In this document: one piece after another, positions 13,001 to 25,380 of the stretch
Numbering within the stretch: the first letter of the stretch is position 1
Layout of the letters: each line of letters opens with the position of its first letter
Source: Casuarina equisetifolia
Taxonomy: Eukaryota; Streptophyta; Magnoliopsida; Fagales; Casuarinaceae
DNA length: 64,000 bases
Assembly: GCA_028551475.1 (NCBI GenBank)
Contig: CM052357.1
Coordinates: forward strand, 28,975,745-29,039,744
Reading direction: 5' to 3'
Program-made: the position numbers and the translations under genes
The notes under the pieces: generated by a model
Databases searched by the model: none
What the model was told of the DNA's origin: nothing
Seen by the model: the letters and a program-made list of their open reading frames with translations, nothing else

Positions 13001-16000
13001 TGATCCTAAAGACATGGTTTCGAAAGTGTCAAATGCTAGCTAAAACAAGGACATTTTCTGAACAGTTCATGAACAGAGTAACTTTTTTTTGACAGAGACC
13101 CATTTTCTGTTCTGGGTTCAAAATATGACAGGATGAGGTGGGGGTGAGGACAGACGAGTCTGTCCCACGGTGGCATTCATAGCCCACCCTCCCCTCTTCC
13201 TGCCGCATGTTCCTTTGTTTCCTTTTGCCTGTTAATTAGGCTTTCTTCAAGGACCACAAGAGCACTTTCAAGCTCTCTTTCATGGACCACACACCCACTT
13301 ATCTTTTTGCTCTTGCCTAGCCTCTTGCAACCGGCCGCCCTTCCCCCACCAAAAAGTAATCCAAAGAATAGAAAAGAAAAGGCAGGAAGAGTGTAGGATT
13401 GGTAGAATTTATGGGTTTGTTGATAAAGATGGAATAATTTTTCCTCTTCAAAATTAGCTTATTGGAAAAACAATTATTATTTTTATATAAAAATCATTTT
13501 CTCTAACTTCTAGACAAAGAATCCTAATTTTTTGTATATAATAAGTTTAGATTGATAGCAAGAAGTTAAAGGTTTGAAGATATTTAGCATTATGTAGAAA
13601 CTATAAGTTTTAAAGACTCAATCCAAAAACTTTAATTTATTCTAATTTGGCAACTTGCCTAAAAAGGTCAAATATTTTAGAGATAGTCTTCAACATGTAC
13701 AACTTGGACTATAGCTCAACCTTTATAAATCATATGTGTGGTATGAGAGAAAGGTTAGATTGAAGAAAGTTCTTAAAGTAGAAATCAAAAAATCTATGGT
13801 TGAAATATAAAGATAACAACAATCAGAGTTTTTCGTTATATCTCTAATACTACAATTTTCATTAACATGGGATACGCACCTCTAATTGCCTTCTAATTGG
13901 TATGAGTTTTGGCTTTCCAACCTTATTTGCCTTCTAAGTCACTCCTACTAGGAAAGATATTTATGGGTTTGAGGAACTGCCAATACCACATACAAGTGCA
14001 AGTGCAACAATGTCAAACATGCACACCCTTTTGTCACCTCATTTTTCTACTTCTTTCCCTCCACAAAACAAAAAGTTTGTACTCGTGAGGTTCATCCAAA
14101 AGATGATCCAAAAAGTGGCAAAAAGTGAAAGCGACAAAACCCATGTTCCTCTTATTCATGAAGTGAAAGGAAACCAGCAAAACACACAAACGTGTAAACG
14201 TTATCAACAGACCAATAACGAATCTGCCTCCATCACAATGAATGGTGCAATGCATCTCCACAATAATGAAGTCTCCACCTTCAGCTGTAAAAATTGGGAA
14301 CACCCACCAGAACAAGGAAGAAGCACCAACTGTCCCACTAGTCCATGTAGGTGACATGATCGATGAGAAAAAAAGCATCACACGACGTCTGATAAGGTGA
14401 AGCATGTTCTTGCCCATGGCTGTGTTTTTATTTGCTGCTATAGTGAAGTGTCATCTCTTTGTTTTTGGGTAAAGGCTGATAGAGACCAATTGGCATACTT
14501 AAAGGAACCTAAGAATTGATGCAGGCAATTGTTATAGATGGGGGGCATATTTCCCATTTACATGATGGTGATAGCACACACTCGGCCGGGATAGAGACAG
14601 AAAGGAACTCGGAATTTTGTACAATTTTTGTCATTGCTGGTCAGAGATGGATACTGCCATTAAGGCGTGGAGCTACTGGGCTCTCGGGAAATTTCTGCAC
14701 AAATTTGACCATCAAAAAGCAGTGATGGGTGTTGGCAACAAAGCTTAGCTAGGGACGAAGTTTGTGGACTAGGTCGATACCACGAATATAGGCATAAATG
14801 ATAATTGATGTGTAGATTCTTGGAGGACTATTCTTGATTGTCAAAAATTAAGAGTTCTTGTTCTTTTTGACAAGCGTTGAGGTACACTTGAGTTCAATGC
14901 TTATTTCCCGGCTTTTGATTGTCGGCAAGGATTCAAAGTGGAAATCATGGTTATTTCATGATGATAATATTTTAACTTAATATTTTTTTTTATATGTTTA
15001 GGTGTTTTTCCTTCTTATTGAACATTTTAAGGAAGAAAAATTAATCTTTCTTAACACAACATCAAGTCTAAATTTAAGTATAATAACTTATTACGAATTG
15101 GGTCTCAGAATTTTGTTTCATCACTTTATTTAATCACTCGTGGATTACAAGCTGTAAGGATAAAGAAATGTATTAAAACTAATAATCATCTCACATCATT
15201 GATAATCTTATTTTGATCTTTCAAAAGGTCAACTTCAAGGAAGAAAAATGGATCATTTCTAAGAATAACTTGACAACAGAAACCCGCATATGCCTATAGA
15301 TTGAGCGTATGGAAAGAATGTTATTGACAAGAGGTCACAAGTAGAACATTATCATGGTTAACTATGCTTATTCTGCTGCGAGAAAAAAGCAGTGCGCTAG
15401 TTACAAACGGAACCATTTCTGATCTCAAAAAAGCTTCGGAAATCTTCTGAGAAGTATGAAGAAGCAAATATCATTTTTGTCGTGGAGAAGGAAAGCCAGG
15501 GGCACATTTAACAAATGTTTCTTCCCATTTGGGTTTCTGCTTGCCTTTTCGTTCCAGATCTCTCACGTTTTCTTCATTCTTGTTTGCATTCCATGGCATA
15601 AACTGAGAGTGACAATGTTTCAACCACCAGTAGTCCCACCATGAAGAAATGCTACCTGCCCTCCTTTATTGCCTTTGCGAACAGCCTTACAGATTCCTCT
15701 AGCCAAACCATCATTCATCCTATGACTGCCAAAACTAAAAAGCAAGTCCAAAGAATCAAGAGAAATGAAAAATACTACACCAAGTTGTAGAGACAAATGT
15801 ATAACCATTTTGGAACTATAGCTCTCCATCAATAAGATATCCTGATTTTCATGCTAGAGATAATTTTTATGTTAATAATTTTTTAATATAATATTAGAGT
15901 TTAAGTTATGCTACATTCTATTCCCATTACCTTATAACATTATTGATCTTAAGATGACTTGGTGTGCAATGGGTGTTGGAGACTGTGAATTCCATTTAAG

Positions 16001-17730
16001 AGAGGAATGAACTTAACATGAAGTTTAAATAAAATAACTTTTTAATTACTAAGCTAGCTTTTAAATTATACTTTTGGCCTATTTCAACGCTATCAAGACT
16101 AAAAGCCGATAAAGAATGGTCTAATGACTTACTTTATAGTACACAATGAGCATATATACAAGGTTATAAATATGGCAAGGGACACCCATCAGAAGATTGA
16201 ATAGCTAATTGGAGAAAGGGTGACCACATTTAAAGGTCGCACTCCCGACAACCAACTCCGTGGGGGTGTCCTATCTTTTTGCTTTCACAACATTCAGCCC
16301 TTAACTTCCAACCACCGGGTTAGCTTGATGCTTATTTTTTTTCGCTTGAAAAATTAACCAAAAAATGAGAAAGAGGAACGTCATCTGTTTGCTACGAATT
16401 GGTTATTGTTGGGTATGAAATTATGGATCTATCTGCTTCACCAATTCTGGGCCCCAACTCCAGCGAATGCCAAGCCCAAATCCATCCAGTCTGCTTGTTT
16501 TAAGAGACTGGATCCTACTTGCTTTCCTTGTCTTTTCGACTTATTTATTGAAAACTGGGTCTAGTCTAGTCTACTTACTCTGAGCCCTTTGTTGTTTTCC
16601 CTTTCCCCCTCCTCAAGAAAGTTCCTTTCTTTGAGCCCGCATTGACTTTCATCAAGACGGGATTCAGACCTTTAGGATTTTACCTTTTAGGGACCTCAAT
16701 TGACTGGGGATGCTCGTTGATGGTCACGAGTGTTTTTTTTTTTTTTCTCTTTTGTTTCTCCTGGTCTTGGAATGGCATTAGGATCGTATAGTTCAGAACA
16801 TGGATATTTGTCTCGTTGCTAACTTGCCTAGTCCTTTGTGTTGGCGCTCGTGTGTCTGTCAAATGAACTAAACGCATTTGCTTCCGGGGCTCCCTATTGA
16901 TGTGGTTTCATCAGTGTGCTCCACAGTCCTCCGCATGATTTTGGAAAGGCACCAAAATCTCTGTTTGTATGGTTTATTTGGAGGGGAAGAGGAAATAATG
17001 AAAAGAGGATGATGCATCATCATCAAAAGTTTAGTTTACTTCCCCCCTCAGTGTTCTTTTCCTTTGGCTAAATCTTGTGTCAACTAGAGCATCTATTTGG
17101 CCAAATAGCGCATTTTCAAGCAGTATGCATGCAGAAAGTCTACTGCATATGCTCTATTTCTTCTATCCATCTTTATCTGATATTTGTGCTCCCTTGTTAA
17201 AAAATCTATATTTCTTCTCTTCTACTGAGCAGAGTTTGATAGTTATAGCAAAAGAAAGCTAGGAAAGGTGTGCTTGCTTTGCTTTTATTATAATCTAGAA
17301 GTTGGTGTAAATATGGTTTAGATCTCCGAAGCCAATTCTTCCTTTCGAAGATGTTAGCTGTGAACTTCTTGGTGGCCATCAGTTGCATTATGAAGAACAG
17401 ACTTAGATTTTTTGAGGGAGATGATATGCTTGATCAAAGACAGAGATTGAACAAAGGATCATACAGTGATCACCTTATTGTGTTTTTTTGTATCTAGAAT
17501 ATATGAGAAAACAAGTCAAAAAGTACCACTTGAACCAGCAACTTTTATTTGAAGCTGCTACCTAATAAAATTGGTTGCCTCGGCTTGATGCAAAAGTATA
17601 TGCAATATAACTTAACCCTAAAAAATTTGATTGATCTGTGCCAGCAAGTACTTAAAAAGATTGATGCAAATTTGATTCATCTCACCGGCAGCCGAAGAAC
17701 CTAAAAAAAGATTGATTTAGAACAACCTTC

Positions 17731-17746
17731 TCCCCCCCCCCCCCCC
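17731..17746. repeat. poly(C) tract
   Basis: An uninterrupted run of about 16 C on the + strand immediately before the tandem hairpin repeat at 17755-18043. Homopolymer runs of this kind are prone to length change and sequencing error. Confidence 0.8.
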
Positions 17747-17754
17747 CTCTTCTC

Positions 17755-18043
17755 TTTTGCTGCTTGCTTTGCAGGAACACTCTTTGATTTCTGATCAGAT
17801 AAAGTATTCCAGATCAGGGATTTCTCTGATCTTTCAGGGGGGCTGAATGAGCAACCTTGCTCAGCCTTTATTAATGTCATCATGACAGATAGGGAGGGAA
17901 CAATCCTTTTGCTGCTTGCTTTGCAGGAACACTCTCTTTGGTTTCTGATCAGATTAGTGTCCAGGTCAGAGATTTTTCTTCTGATCTTTCAGGGGGGCTG
18001 AATGAGCAACCTTGCTCAGCCTTTATGAACATGGAATTGACAG
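17755..18043. repeat. two-copy tandem repeat (about 135 bp) each carrying a hairpin
   Basis: Copy 1 at about 17755-17886 and copy 2 at about 17907-18043 share the order: TTTTGCTGCTTGCTTTGCAGG, an ACTCT...TCTGATCAGAT segment, CTGATCTTTCAGGGGGGC, then a hairpin. In the hairpin GAGCAA-CC-TTGCTC forms the upper stem and GGCT/AGCC the lower stem, with GAAT bulged. The hairpin is identical in both copies although the flanks have drifted. It lies 3' of the early nodulin-like gene, which is on the opposite strand. Function unknown. Confidence 0.75.
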
Positions 18044-18326
18044 ATGGGGGGTTTCAAGTTTAAGATTTAGATTAGGTCAGTGAATAACCAGTGTCAGTTT
18101 CAAATTTATTATCGAAGGACCAGTGTAGGAACTACTTGGACGGCTGTTGCCAAGCCAAAAACAAAATGTAAAGAGTTCTCTTGAGAAGAGGGTGATAGAA
18201 TAAATGCAAATATAATTAATACGCAATCTGAATCTGGATAACATCAGACTAGATAAAAAAATGAAAGAATTGCCCCCAAAAGCTCAAAAACTACCCACAT
18301 CTGCCCATTTTCTCTTCGAAATCACA

Positions 18327-18953
18327 TCAAAAGAAGCCCAAAAGAAAAACACCCAATGCAACCATTAAACCGCTCTGCAACCTTGTACCACTGCTAGTAG
18401 GAGCAACGGCCGGACCGTCGAATTCCACCGAAGAAGGCGCCGGAGCCGGAGAAATGCCAGTGTACCTGCCCCGTGGAGAAAGAACCACGACAACCAACTT
18501 CTGACCCTTCTCACAGTTCCCACTGGCTCCGCTGATGAAGTAGAATGGTCCGGGGCGGTCGAGCTTCACCTTGGTGCTCCCATCCTTGTACTCTTGAATG
18601 GGTTTGGAGCTGTTGCAACTCGCATAATCTTCCTTATTCACCTGCAGCACCGAGTCCTTCGTGCCATCGTAGCTCCACACTGAAAGTGACAGAAGCACGA
18701 AAAATTCATCTTAGAAAACCCAAAAATGGAAGAGAGAGATGATTCAGGTGGGATTAAAGCCAGAAGTTTACTCACCGAGAGAGTCACCAACTCGGAAACG
18801 AGAATTTTCAGCCCATTGATTGAGGGAATCGGATTGAGAGGACGGGACCTTCCAGGCATCTGCCTTGCCTCCAACCAAGAACTCTCTAGCTTCACAGAAG
18901 CCAAAGAGCAACAAGACCACAAAAGCCGAGATAGCTGAAGAAGAACCTGCCAT
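18327..18953 (-). CDS. early nodulin-like protein (phytocyanin-like, GPI-anchored)
   Basis: Two exons on the minus strand, 18953-18776 and 18679-18327, joined at phase 1 (G|TG TGG), giving 176 residues. Signal peptide about 1-24 (MAGSSSAISAFVVLLLFGFC), then a plastocyanin-like domain starting REFLVGGKADAW, with the NRFRVGDSL-type core (here SRFRVGDSL), VWSYDG, and two Cys at the ends of the domain for the usual disulfide. A Pro/Ala/Ser-rich tail (SPAPAPSS) and a hydrophobic C-terminus suggest a GPI anchor. The His/Met copper ligands of true phytocyanins are absent (CNSSKPIQEY and SGNCEKGQKL lack His), as in other ENODLs, so it should not bind copper. ENODLs sit at the plasma membrane and act in cell-surface signalling and reproduction. 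The single intron sits where phytocyanin genes usually have it. Confidence 0.93.
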
Positions 18954-19056
18954 TGATGCACGCGAACAAATACAGAGCACTGGAAGCTGTAATTGTGTGA
19001 GTGAAAGAGCTTTTGAGACTACTAGACGATTGATGATGGACGCTCAGGTGGTCGAT

Positions 19057-19065
19057 CTATTTATA
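19057..19065 (-). promoter_or_regulatory. TATA box of the early nodulin-like gene
   Basis: TATAAATAG on the minus strand, about 105 bases upstream of the ENODL ATG. This leaves room for a leader of about 75 bases and is a near-perfect plant TATA consensus. Confidence 0.6.
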
Positions 19066-19141
19066 GGGCAAAAAGAGGAGAAACTAGCCGTTGTTGTACG
19101 GGCCACGTGGCGTACTTGTTTTGTCCGTTACCTTTTGGTTT

Positions 19142-20524
19142 TCTGACGTTAAAAAGATGAAAATTTCAAGGTGAGAGAAAACATTAGAAAAAGAAAATTC
19201 AGGAACAGAAAAAGGCGAAGGACAACGGTCAAAAAGAAGAACGAATCATCCTAGAATCACCTGGGAGTTCACGAAACGGACTCAAATTTTGTCTTTCTGA
19301 TTTCTATCTACTTGGTCTCGCTGATTAAGTCTCAAGTGATTTTTGGTTTTTATATGTTAAAGGGAGCTGATTCTTTTAACGGGCTAAATAGATTGATTTC
19401 TAACTAGTTATTAGGTTTAGGTATTTTAGAATTATAATTGAAAATCATGACAATTTAATATCAAAACTAGTCACCATCCTAAATTGGAGTTTCGGTGTGA
19501 ACAAATTTTGGTATGTGTGTGTTATGTTGGGTGTGTACCATGATATGAGGGAAGCTAAGGAGGTTGAAAATGCGCTGCTAATAGCTAAGGCCACCATAAA
19601 TGAGTTATTGGAATATCAAATGTAAAGTGTGATAAGGTTGTTACAATCCAAATAGATTAATTTTTGTCTAGCCATAATTTTTTGGTGTTATAGTTAGAAT
19701 TATAACAATTTAATATCAAATCTAGTCACCATCCCAAGTTTAGCAAATCTTGATGTGTGCCACAATATGAGAAAAAAGAGTACAAAAAATTAAGTGAAAA
19801 AAGAAATTTTTTTTTCATATAAATGTTGTAAGCAAAAGTTTAATATAAAAATTAGTTCATGAGTAACGTATCTTATTTTTTAATATGAAATTTTTATCTT
19901 ACATGTTTCACACATTAAGCATCGTTAAACTTAAAATTATATAGAGTAGGCATTTTGATATGAAAAGGAAAAAGTTAGTCTTTAAATTAGATTTTTAGAC
20001 ATATTTTAATATTATATCAAAATTTAGATTTACCTATTTTGAATCAATCAAATATACTAGATATACAAAAATATTTATTTCCATTTAACGTGAGCCTAAG
20101 TCACTAATACTCTTTAGTGACAAAAATATTACATAAAAAAATCCATAAAATATAAAATAATATTATGAGTTTTCGCTTCATTATGATTATCGTATTTAAA
20201 TTTCAGTGTTGACGTGATATTAAAAACAATATCTAAACGATATAGGACTCATGCTAGCCAATTACTTTTCTTTTTTAGACCAAGCCAGCAAATCAGAATG
20301 CTTAAGAATCATCAATATTCAGATTTGGGGGTTCTCAATCCCTCATGCTGTCGAAACGCATACACTTGTCCAGCCAAAGCAACATGGCGCAGCCACGTAC
20401 AGAACCCTGGCTAGAAATGCACAGCTACGTGTCCTCGGTTAATCGTTGTGAAGCAACACTAACTCATAAACCCCCACCCACAGCACAGCAAGTTCAGCAC
20501 CGAGAAACATACGAGAGGGAGGTC
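19142..20524. other. intergenic between ENODL and the small membrane protein gene
   Basis: Very AT-rich. Contains a diverged direct repeat: segments at about 19390-19487 and 19655-19743 share ACAATTTAATATCAAA followed by CTAGTCACCATCC, with a spacing of about 265 bases, probably an old transposon remnant. No gene is recognised. The 3' part becomes the promoter of the gene starting at 20525. Confidence 0.5.
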
Positions 20525-20827
20525 ATGGCAGGAGACGGAGACTGGAGGAAGAACGCAGACACACATAAAATGAAACCGGAGGAGGTAAAGGCAGCGGGAG
20601 TGGAGGGCTCCAGGAGGCCTCCTGGCCAGCACCCGGGGGGCGTACTGCACCAGAGGCGCACTTTTCCTTTACGCTACACCACCATGGCTATCGGAGGCCT
20701 CCTTATTACAGCTGCCACTGGGTACTTCACCTTGTACGTCAAGAAAAAGCCCGAAGCCTCCGCCAGAGACGTCGGTAAGGTGGCCGTGGGTGTCGCCAAG
20801 CCGGAAGACACTAAGCCCAGGAAGTAG
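20525..20827 (+). CDS. small single-pass membrane protein, function unknown
   Basis: Single exon, 100 residues. Acidic/basic N-terminus ([20 protein letters not shown]), a conspicuous [16 protein letters not shown] segment at about 30-45, one hydrophobic span at about 54-72 ([19 protein letters not shown]), then a Lys-rich tail ([10 protein letters not shown] ... KPEDTKPRK). This layout matches a short, well-conserved plant protein usually annotated as uncharacterised; I know of no assigned function. The basic segment before the span and the short length suggest an organelle or endomembrane tail-anchored-like protein, which is inference. The chosen ATG has a good context (GGTCATGGC). An in-frame ATG at 20345 would give 160 residues, but the added 60 residues look non-conserved. 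Confidence 0.75.
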   Translation: MAGDGDWRKNADTHKMKPEEVKAAGVEGSRRPPGQHPGGVLHQRRTFPLRYTTMAIGGLLITAATGYFTLYVKKKPEASARDVGKVAVGVAKPEDTKPRK

Positions 20828-21402
20828 AGAGTGGCAGTGCATGGAAAAGTTTGCTTGTAAAATGTTTATTTTGTGTACTTTTTAAAGTTTTTTCATGGAC
20901 GGTTAAAGAACCATCACTATCCAAACTCAAATATTGAAGTAAAAGTTTTAATATGTATTCATTAACAAAATAAAATTTAGAATGCACATATTAACAAGTC
21001 ATATTGCAATAATTATTAAATTATCAAACCATTATACTCCTGCATTACATGACAATGCATATCAACTCAAATTAATGAAAGTTCACAGAGGGGTTCGCTA
21101 GCTTACCTTGCCGACTTTCTGTGCTTTGCATCTCCTTCAAATGGATGCAGCTGGGCTACCAAGACATACAGCTATGCAGCAACCAACAGAATAAGCCCGA
21201 TTCGGAGAAGATAAGAGAAGAATTTTATGAAAACCTTCTTTAAAAATTAAACAAATAGCTGCTAATGAGTCGCGAACTTCTGACAATTCAAAATTGAGTA
21301 CACTGTTACATCTGAAAAGGATAATGGGACCTTAAACGTAAATCTTACAAAGATGAGTTGTTATGTAGCCTCTAAAGAACATCCAACACCTTATGGCACT
21401 GA
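20828..21402. other. intergenic: convergent 3' ends
   Basis: AT-rich DNA holding the 3' untranslated regions of the small membrane protein gene (+) and the TM9SF gene (-), which converge here. No other feature seen. Confidence 0.5.
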
Positions 21403-24400
21403 TTAATCAATCTTCACGGATGAGTAGATCAGCCTTGTGAACCAAAAGCAAGCATAAAATCCGATGGTACCGGTTAGAACAAAAAACGCATATGAGGCGA
21501 TTAGCATGTATCCGAAGTATAGTATTCCGGAGACCAGCTTTGTGATTTCCAGCTTTGTGAAGAAGTAGAATGATGCGTAGAGGAAGAGGTACAGTGCGGA
21601 AGACCCCGAAGTTAGGTATGATCTCCACCACCACAGATAGTCCTCGCTGCACAATTGGAAGTAGCAGAGCACAATGGTTATCTCAGCGCAAGTGATTATG
21701 AGGATGATGAAGACCAAGAAGAGAAATCCAAAGATGTAGTAGAACTGATTCAGCCAGATTGAGGTCAGGATGAAGAAAAGTTCGATGAAAACTGCTCCGA
21801 ATGGGAGTATTCCTCCAATCAAAATGGAAAAGGCTGGGTTCATATACCAAGCCTGCTCAGGAATCTGCCTTGGGATTTTATTTGTCTTCACAGGATCCTC
21901 GATTGCTGGTTTCTTGAACCCAACATAGCCACCCACAAACACAAGTGGGACAGAAATGCCGAACCATAAAAAGATTAAGGCAAACATGGTACCGAATGGC
22001 ACAGCTCCAGATGATTTCTGTCCCCATATGAGAGCATTTAAGACGAAGAAAATGGAAGAGACGATTGCCGGGAACATTACTGCAGTCCTGAAGGCAATTT
22101 TCTTCCATTCTGCTCCTTTAAACATCTTGTACAAACGGACAGAGGCATAACCAGCAAAGAGGCCCATGAAGACCCATAGCAAGAGCATGGCAGTCATAAG
22201 ACCACCCCGGTTTGAAGGGGAAAGGAAGCCAAGGATGGCGAAGATCATGGTCACCAGTATCATCCCAAAGAACTGAACACCAGTTCCAACATAGACACAG
22301 AGAAGTTCTGAATTATTTGGAGGCCTAAAGACATCTCCATGCACAAGCTTCCATCCTGTCTCTTCTTGGGCTTCTTCCTGGGTCTCAAGTTCATTGTATT
22401 TGGAGATATCACGGTAAAGTGTTCGAAGCATTATCATAGCAACCATGCCCGAGAGAAAAAGAACAATCATCAAAGAATTGACTATTGAGAACCAGTGAAT
22501 CTGGTCGTCAGTCATTAGAAGATAGGTATCCCATCTTGATGCCCACTTCACTTCACTTTCCTGAAAGGTAGACATTAAAGAGAGACTATAAATAGTGAAG
22601 AAACCCAGTCAAGACATACCAAGTAAGTTGAACAGCACCCCAACTTAGTGTTCTGGTTATCAGAGACAATATAATGGAAACGCCAACAACAGAAACTTTA
22701 TGCTCTAAAAAAATGTTAACTTAAGCTACAATCAAGATAGGAACTTACCTGGAAATCAACATCATAAGTGAATATAATCTCTTGCTTCTCTTCAACTTCT
22801 TGAGGGTAGTTAGAATTAACAACTGTGTGTTTTGCATGAGGGTCACAAGTTGTTAAACGAGTCTTCTCACTCCACTGTCCTTCATATCCATGTTTAACAC
22901 TGTATTGATCCAGCAACCAAGTGCCATCACCACAATATACTAGGAGATCCAAGAACCAGCGAGGAATCATTTAAAGTAAACAATGAACCCAGAAAAATAT
23001 TTACCTAAATGGTTTAACCTCAAACCCAACAATCCTTGCGAACTCAGTTTGCAAATCCTTGTGATAGTTGACAGTAAATGCCAAATGGTTGTGGATGAAA
23101 TACTTTCCATCCTTGGTCTGTTCACAATCATTAACGAGTATGAAAATAGAAGAACTTGCTCAACCACAAGAAAATATGATAGCACTAATCAAGAAAGTAC
23201 ATACACCAGCAACTGGGCCTTTGAGCCCAACATGAAAGCCCATCTGATAAACAGTAGGAGATTCCTGATCCATCCTCCTTACGGGGACAACCAGTGGAAG
23301 GTTGTCAAGGATCCTGTTGCACGCATGTAAGTTCAATTTTAAGGATGCAACACCAAGAGAGATCAAACAAACAAGCAAAGTGTATAGTCAAATTGAATCA
23401 GTTCCATACATGTTAACTTTATACTCATCATTGATCTTCTCTTTAAACTCCTTTGCTGAATTTGCATCAAGTGTAATCTTGCAAACAGTGTTGCACATTT
23501 GTGGTTCCCGCATTTTGAACTGTCACAAGTTAAAAAAAATCAACTAGAGAAGTCAATAATCATGTAATTATTGGCCAGGTTTAAACTCAGACAAACATAT
23601 CAAAAACTTACCACATAGGGGGAGTTTTCAATTCGATCACCCCGAAGTACTTCCCCAAGATTTTCTGTACTGTCCACTATCTTTTTAGGTTTACAATAAG
23701 GAAGAGAATAATACGAGTAAGGAAGCTGAGTCTTTGTAGAGGTCAACTTGTTCACTTTCACTTTCAGTTCATCACCCTGCATCCAGAGAGACCCAAGACA
23801 ACTTATTCACTATTGATTTTGAGTAACTACCCACATATGTTTTGGCAACAAGAGAAACTCCAAGCACCATGCAGAGGCTCAAGGATTTCAAATTATTGAA
23901 TAACGGGAAACATGACAGGACATGTAACATAATTTAGACGACATGAATAACTCTGCATATATCAAACCAAGCACATCTTTTCCAATCATGACTCATAATT
24001 TCCAAAAATGTTACATCAACTGATCTGGCACCAGCCAATACATGACGTTGTCCATGACCAGTGGCATGGAGCCAGTAGCATGGTTCAAATATATAAACCT
24101 ATTATCATGTCCCATGATGAAGCCGTCTTTTTACTTTCTGACATTCTAATCTTCAAGATAACCTTTTCAATCTTATCCTTTCTGAAACACATTTCAGTTC
24201 TTTTCATTTCTTCATCATCCAGAAGATAGTTGCAAATTGTTTGGATGAATCCCAGACCTTTCCCCAAAATTCCTCCATTTGAAATAGTGAACCCCGTTGG
24301 AGGGAAACAGTAGTTGTCATGACAATAACAAGAAACAACTTCTAGATACTGAACTAATACAACTTCTTTTCCCCATGCGTTAATGATAGATAGATAAATT

Positions 24401-25186
24401 GTGTAATGAAATAAACCAAATTGATGAATTCGATGCTTCACATCAGCCTCTATTACTTTGATATGTTTAATAAAATGGCATCTCTAAGTGCTGCACAGTT
24501 ATTAGCCACAACTATCACTTACTAGTTATAATCCTATTCACGAAGAGTTAAGTAATCGAAAACTGTAGACAATATCTACATCGCACTACTTGCCCAAATC
24601 TTTAAGTAATTTCTACTCAAGGAGCTCAAAATTCTGTCCTAGATGCTTTGCATTCGCAATTATTCACAGATCATCCTCTACTGCAGATATCCATCAAAGT
24701 TTCTTACAACATCTAACGCACTTAACTAGAAATAACAAAAATCCCCTACAAAGTACGTAATTGGTTGCTAAGGAAAATCAATTTTGAGATCCAGTGATAG
24801 AGTTACCTACACTTACCCCGTGCCTTACGTTCACACAAGAATTAAAACGATCGAGGCATCATGTACCAGCAACTCAATACGATAAAACAAACCTATGCTA
24901 CCAACTTCTACCCCCTTCGCATCCCTCTATTTTCCCGGCATCAATACAAATTCATAACAATACCACGCCATTTTCCCCTCAGATCCGTGGTACGCAGTCA
25001 GATCAAGCACACATACACACACCTAGAAAGAGAGATAGAGAAAGAGCGAGGGAGAGGAGAGATGACCTTCGAAAAATCCTCGGGAGCGACACCGGGGAGG
25101 TAGAAGCAGTGGCCGCAGTGGATCAGAACGAGGAGAAGCGCAGTGATCACGACGGCGTATCCGGTGGGAGATCTCCGAAACGCCAT
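21403..25186 (-). CDS. transmembrane 9 superfamily protein (TM9SF/EMP70, nonaspanin)
   Basis: Seven exons on the minus strand: 25186-25067, 23776-23612, 23519-23410, 23313-23205, 23117-23005, 22899-22749 and 22560-21403. All are GT-AG and phases join to 642 codons (641 residues, normal for plant TMN proteins). Signal peptide about 1-27, then [11 protein letters not shown], a typical start of the mature lumenal domain, which occupies exons 1-6 (residues 28-256). Exon 7 encodes all nine membrane spans with hallmark segments ([78 protein letters not shown]). The C-terminus ends VKID, a KxD-type COPI-binding/Golgi-retention signal. These proteins reside in Golgi and endosomes and affect trafficking of membrane proteins. 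The 5' part of this gene lies in a tandem duplication. Confidence 0.96.
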
Positions 25187-25380
25187 GGCGTCTCGTTTCG
25201 CGTACAGGAGCTGAGAGAGAGAGATCTGAGACAGTCTTCGTGGATTTTAAAGACAAGGAAGAAATGTAAGGAGAAAATGGAAGGGAAGAGATCTTTTCTA
25301 CGGTTTGGCTGGGTACGGTGACTTTAGGGTACGGTTAACTTCGGCCACGTCGTCATTAGTGGAAATAGAATATGCACGCT
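25187..25380 (-). promoter_or_regulatory. TM9SF promoter and leader (duplicated)
   Basis: Upstream DNA of the TM9SF gene on the minus strand, ending with ...CGGCCACGTCGTCATTAGTGG on the + strand. The same stretch, with few changes, precedes the truncated copy (32017-32212), so both copies own essentially the same proximal promoter. No clear TATA box. A GCCACGTC element (ACGT core) is present in both. Confidence 0.5.

Larger units (their letters stand above)
6251..18326. other. 12-kb gene-poor region
   Basis: No recognisable conserved protein, tRNA or rRNA on either strand. Open frames of 60-127 codons (at 7986, 9729, 12501, 14010 and 14034) lack domain-like composition, and several overlap one another antisense. 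Mostly AT-rich DNA with two GC-rich islands (about 8040-8460 and 9770-10000) and a tandem hairpin repeat at 17755-18043. The part near 6251-6950 is moderately GC-rich and may be distal promoter of the KNOX gene. Noncoding transcripts cannot be excluded. Confidence 0.5.

Noticed and set aside
13149..13164. Inverted repeat GACAGACGAGTCTGTC
   Set aside because: A 7-base stem with a 2-base loop is expected by chance at this scale, and no promoter or gene lies beside it.
14010..14417. Overlapping ORFs of 114 (+) and 127 (-) codons
   Set aside because: They lie antisense to each other in an otherwise gene-poor region and show no conserved motif; chance frames are more likely.
24794..25321. 175-codon plus-strand ORF at the TM9SF 5' end
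   Set aside because: Runs antisense through TM9SF exon 1 and its leader; composition is low-complexity Arg/Glu.
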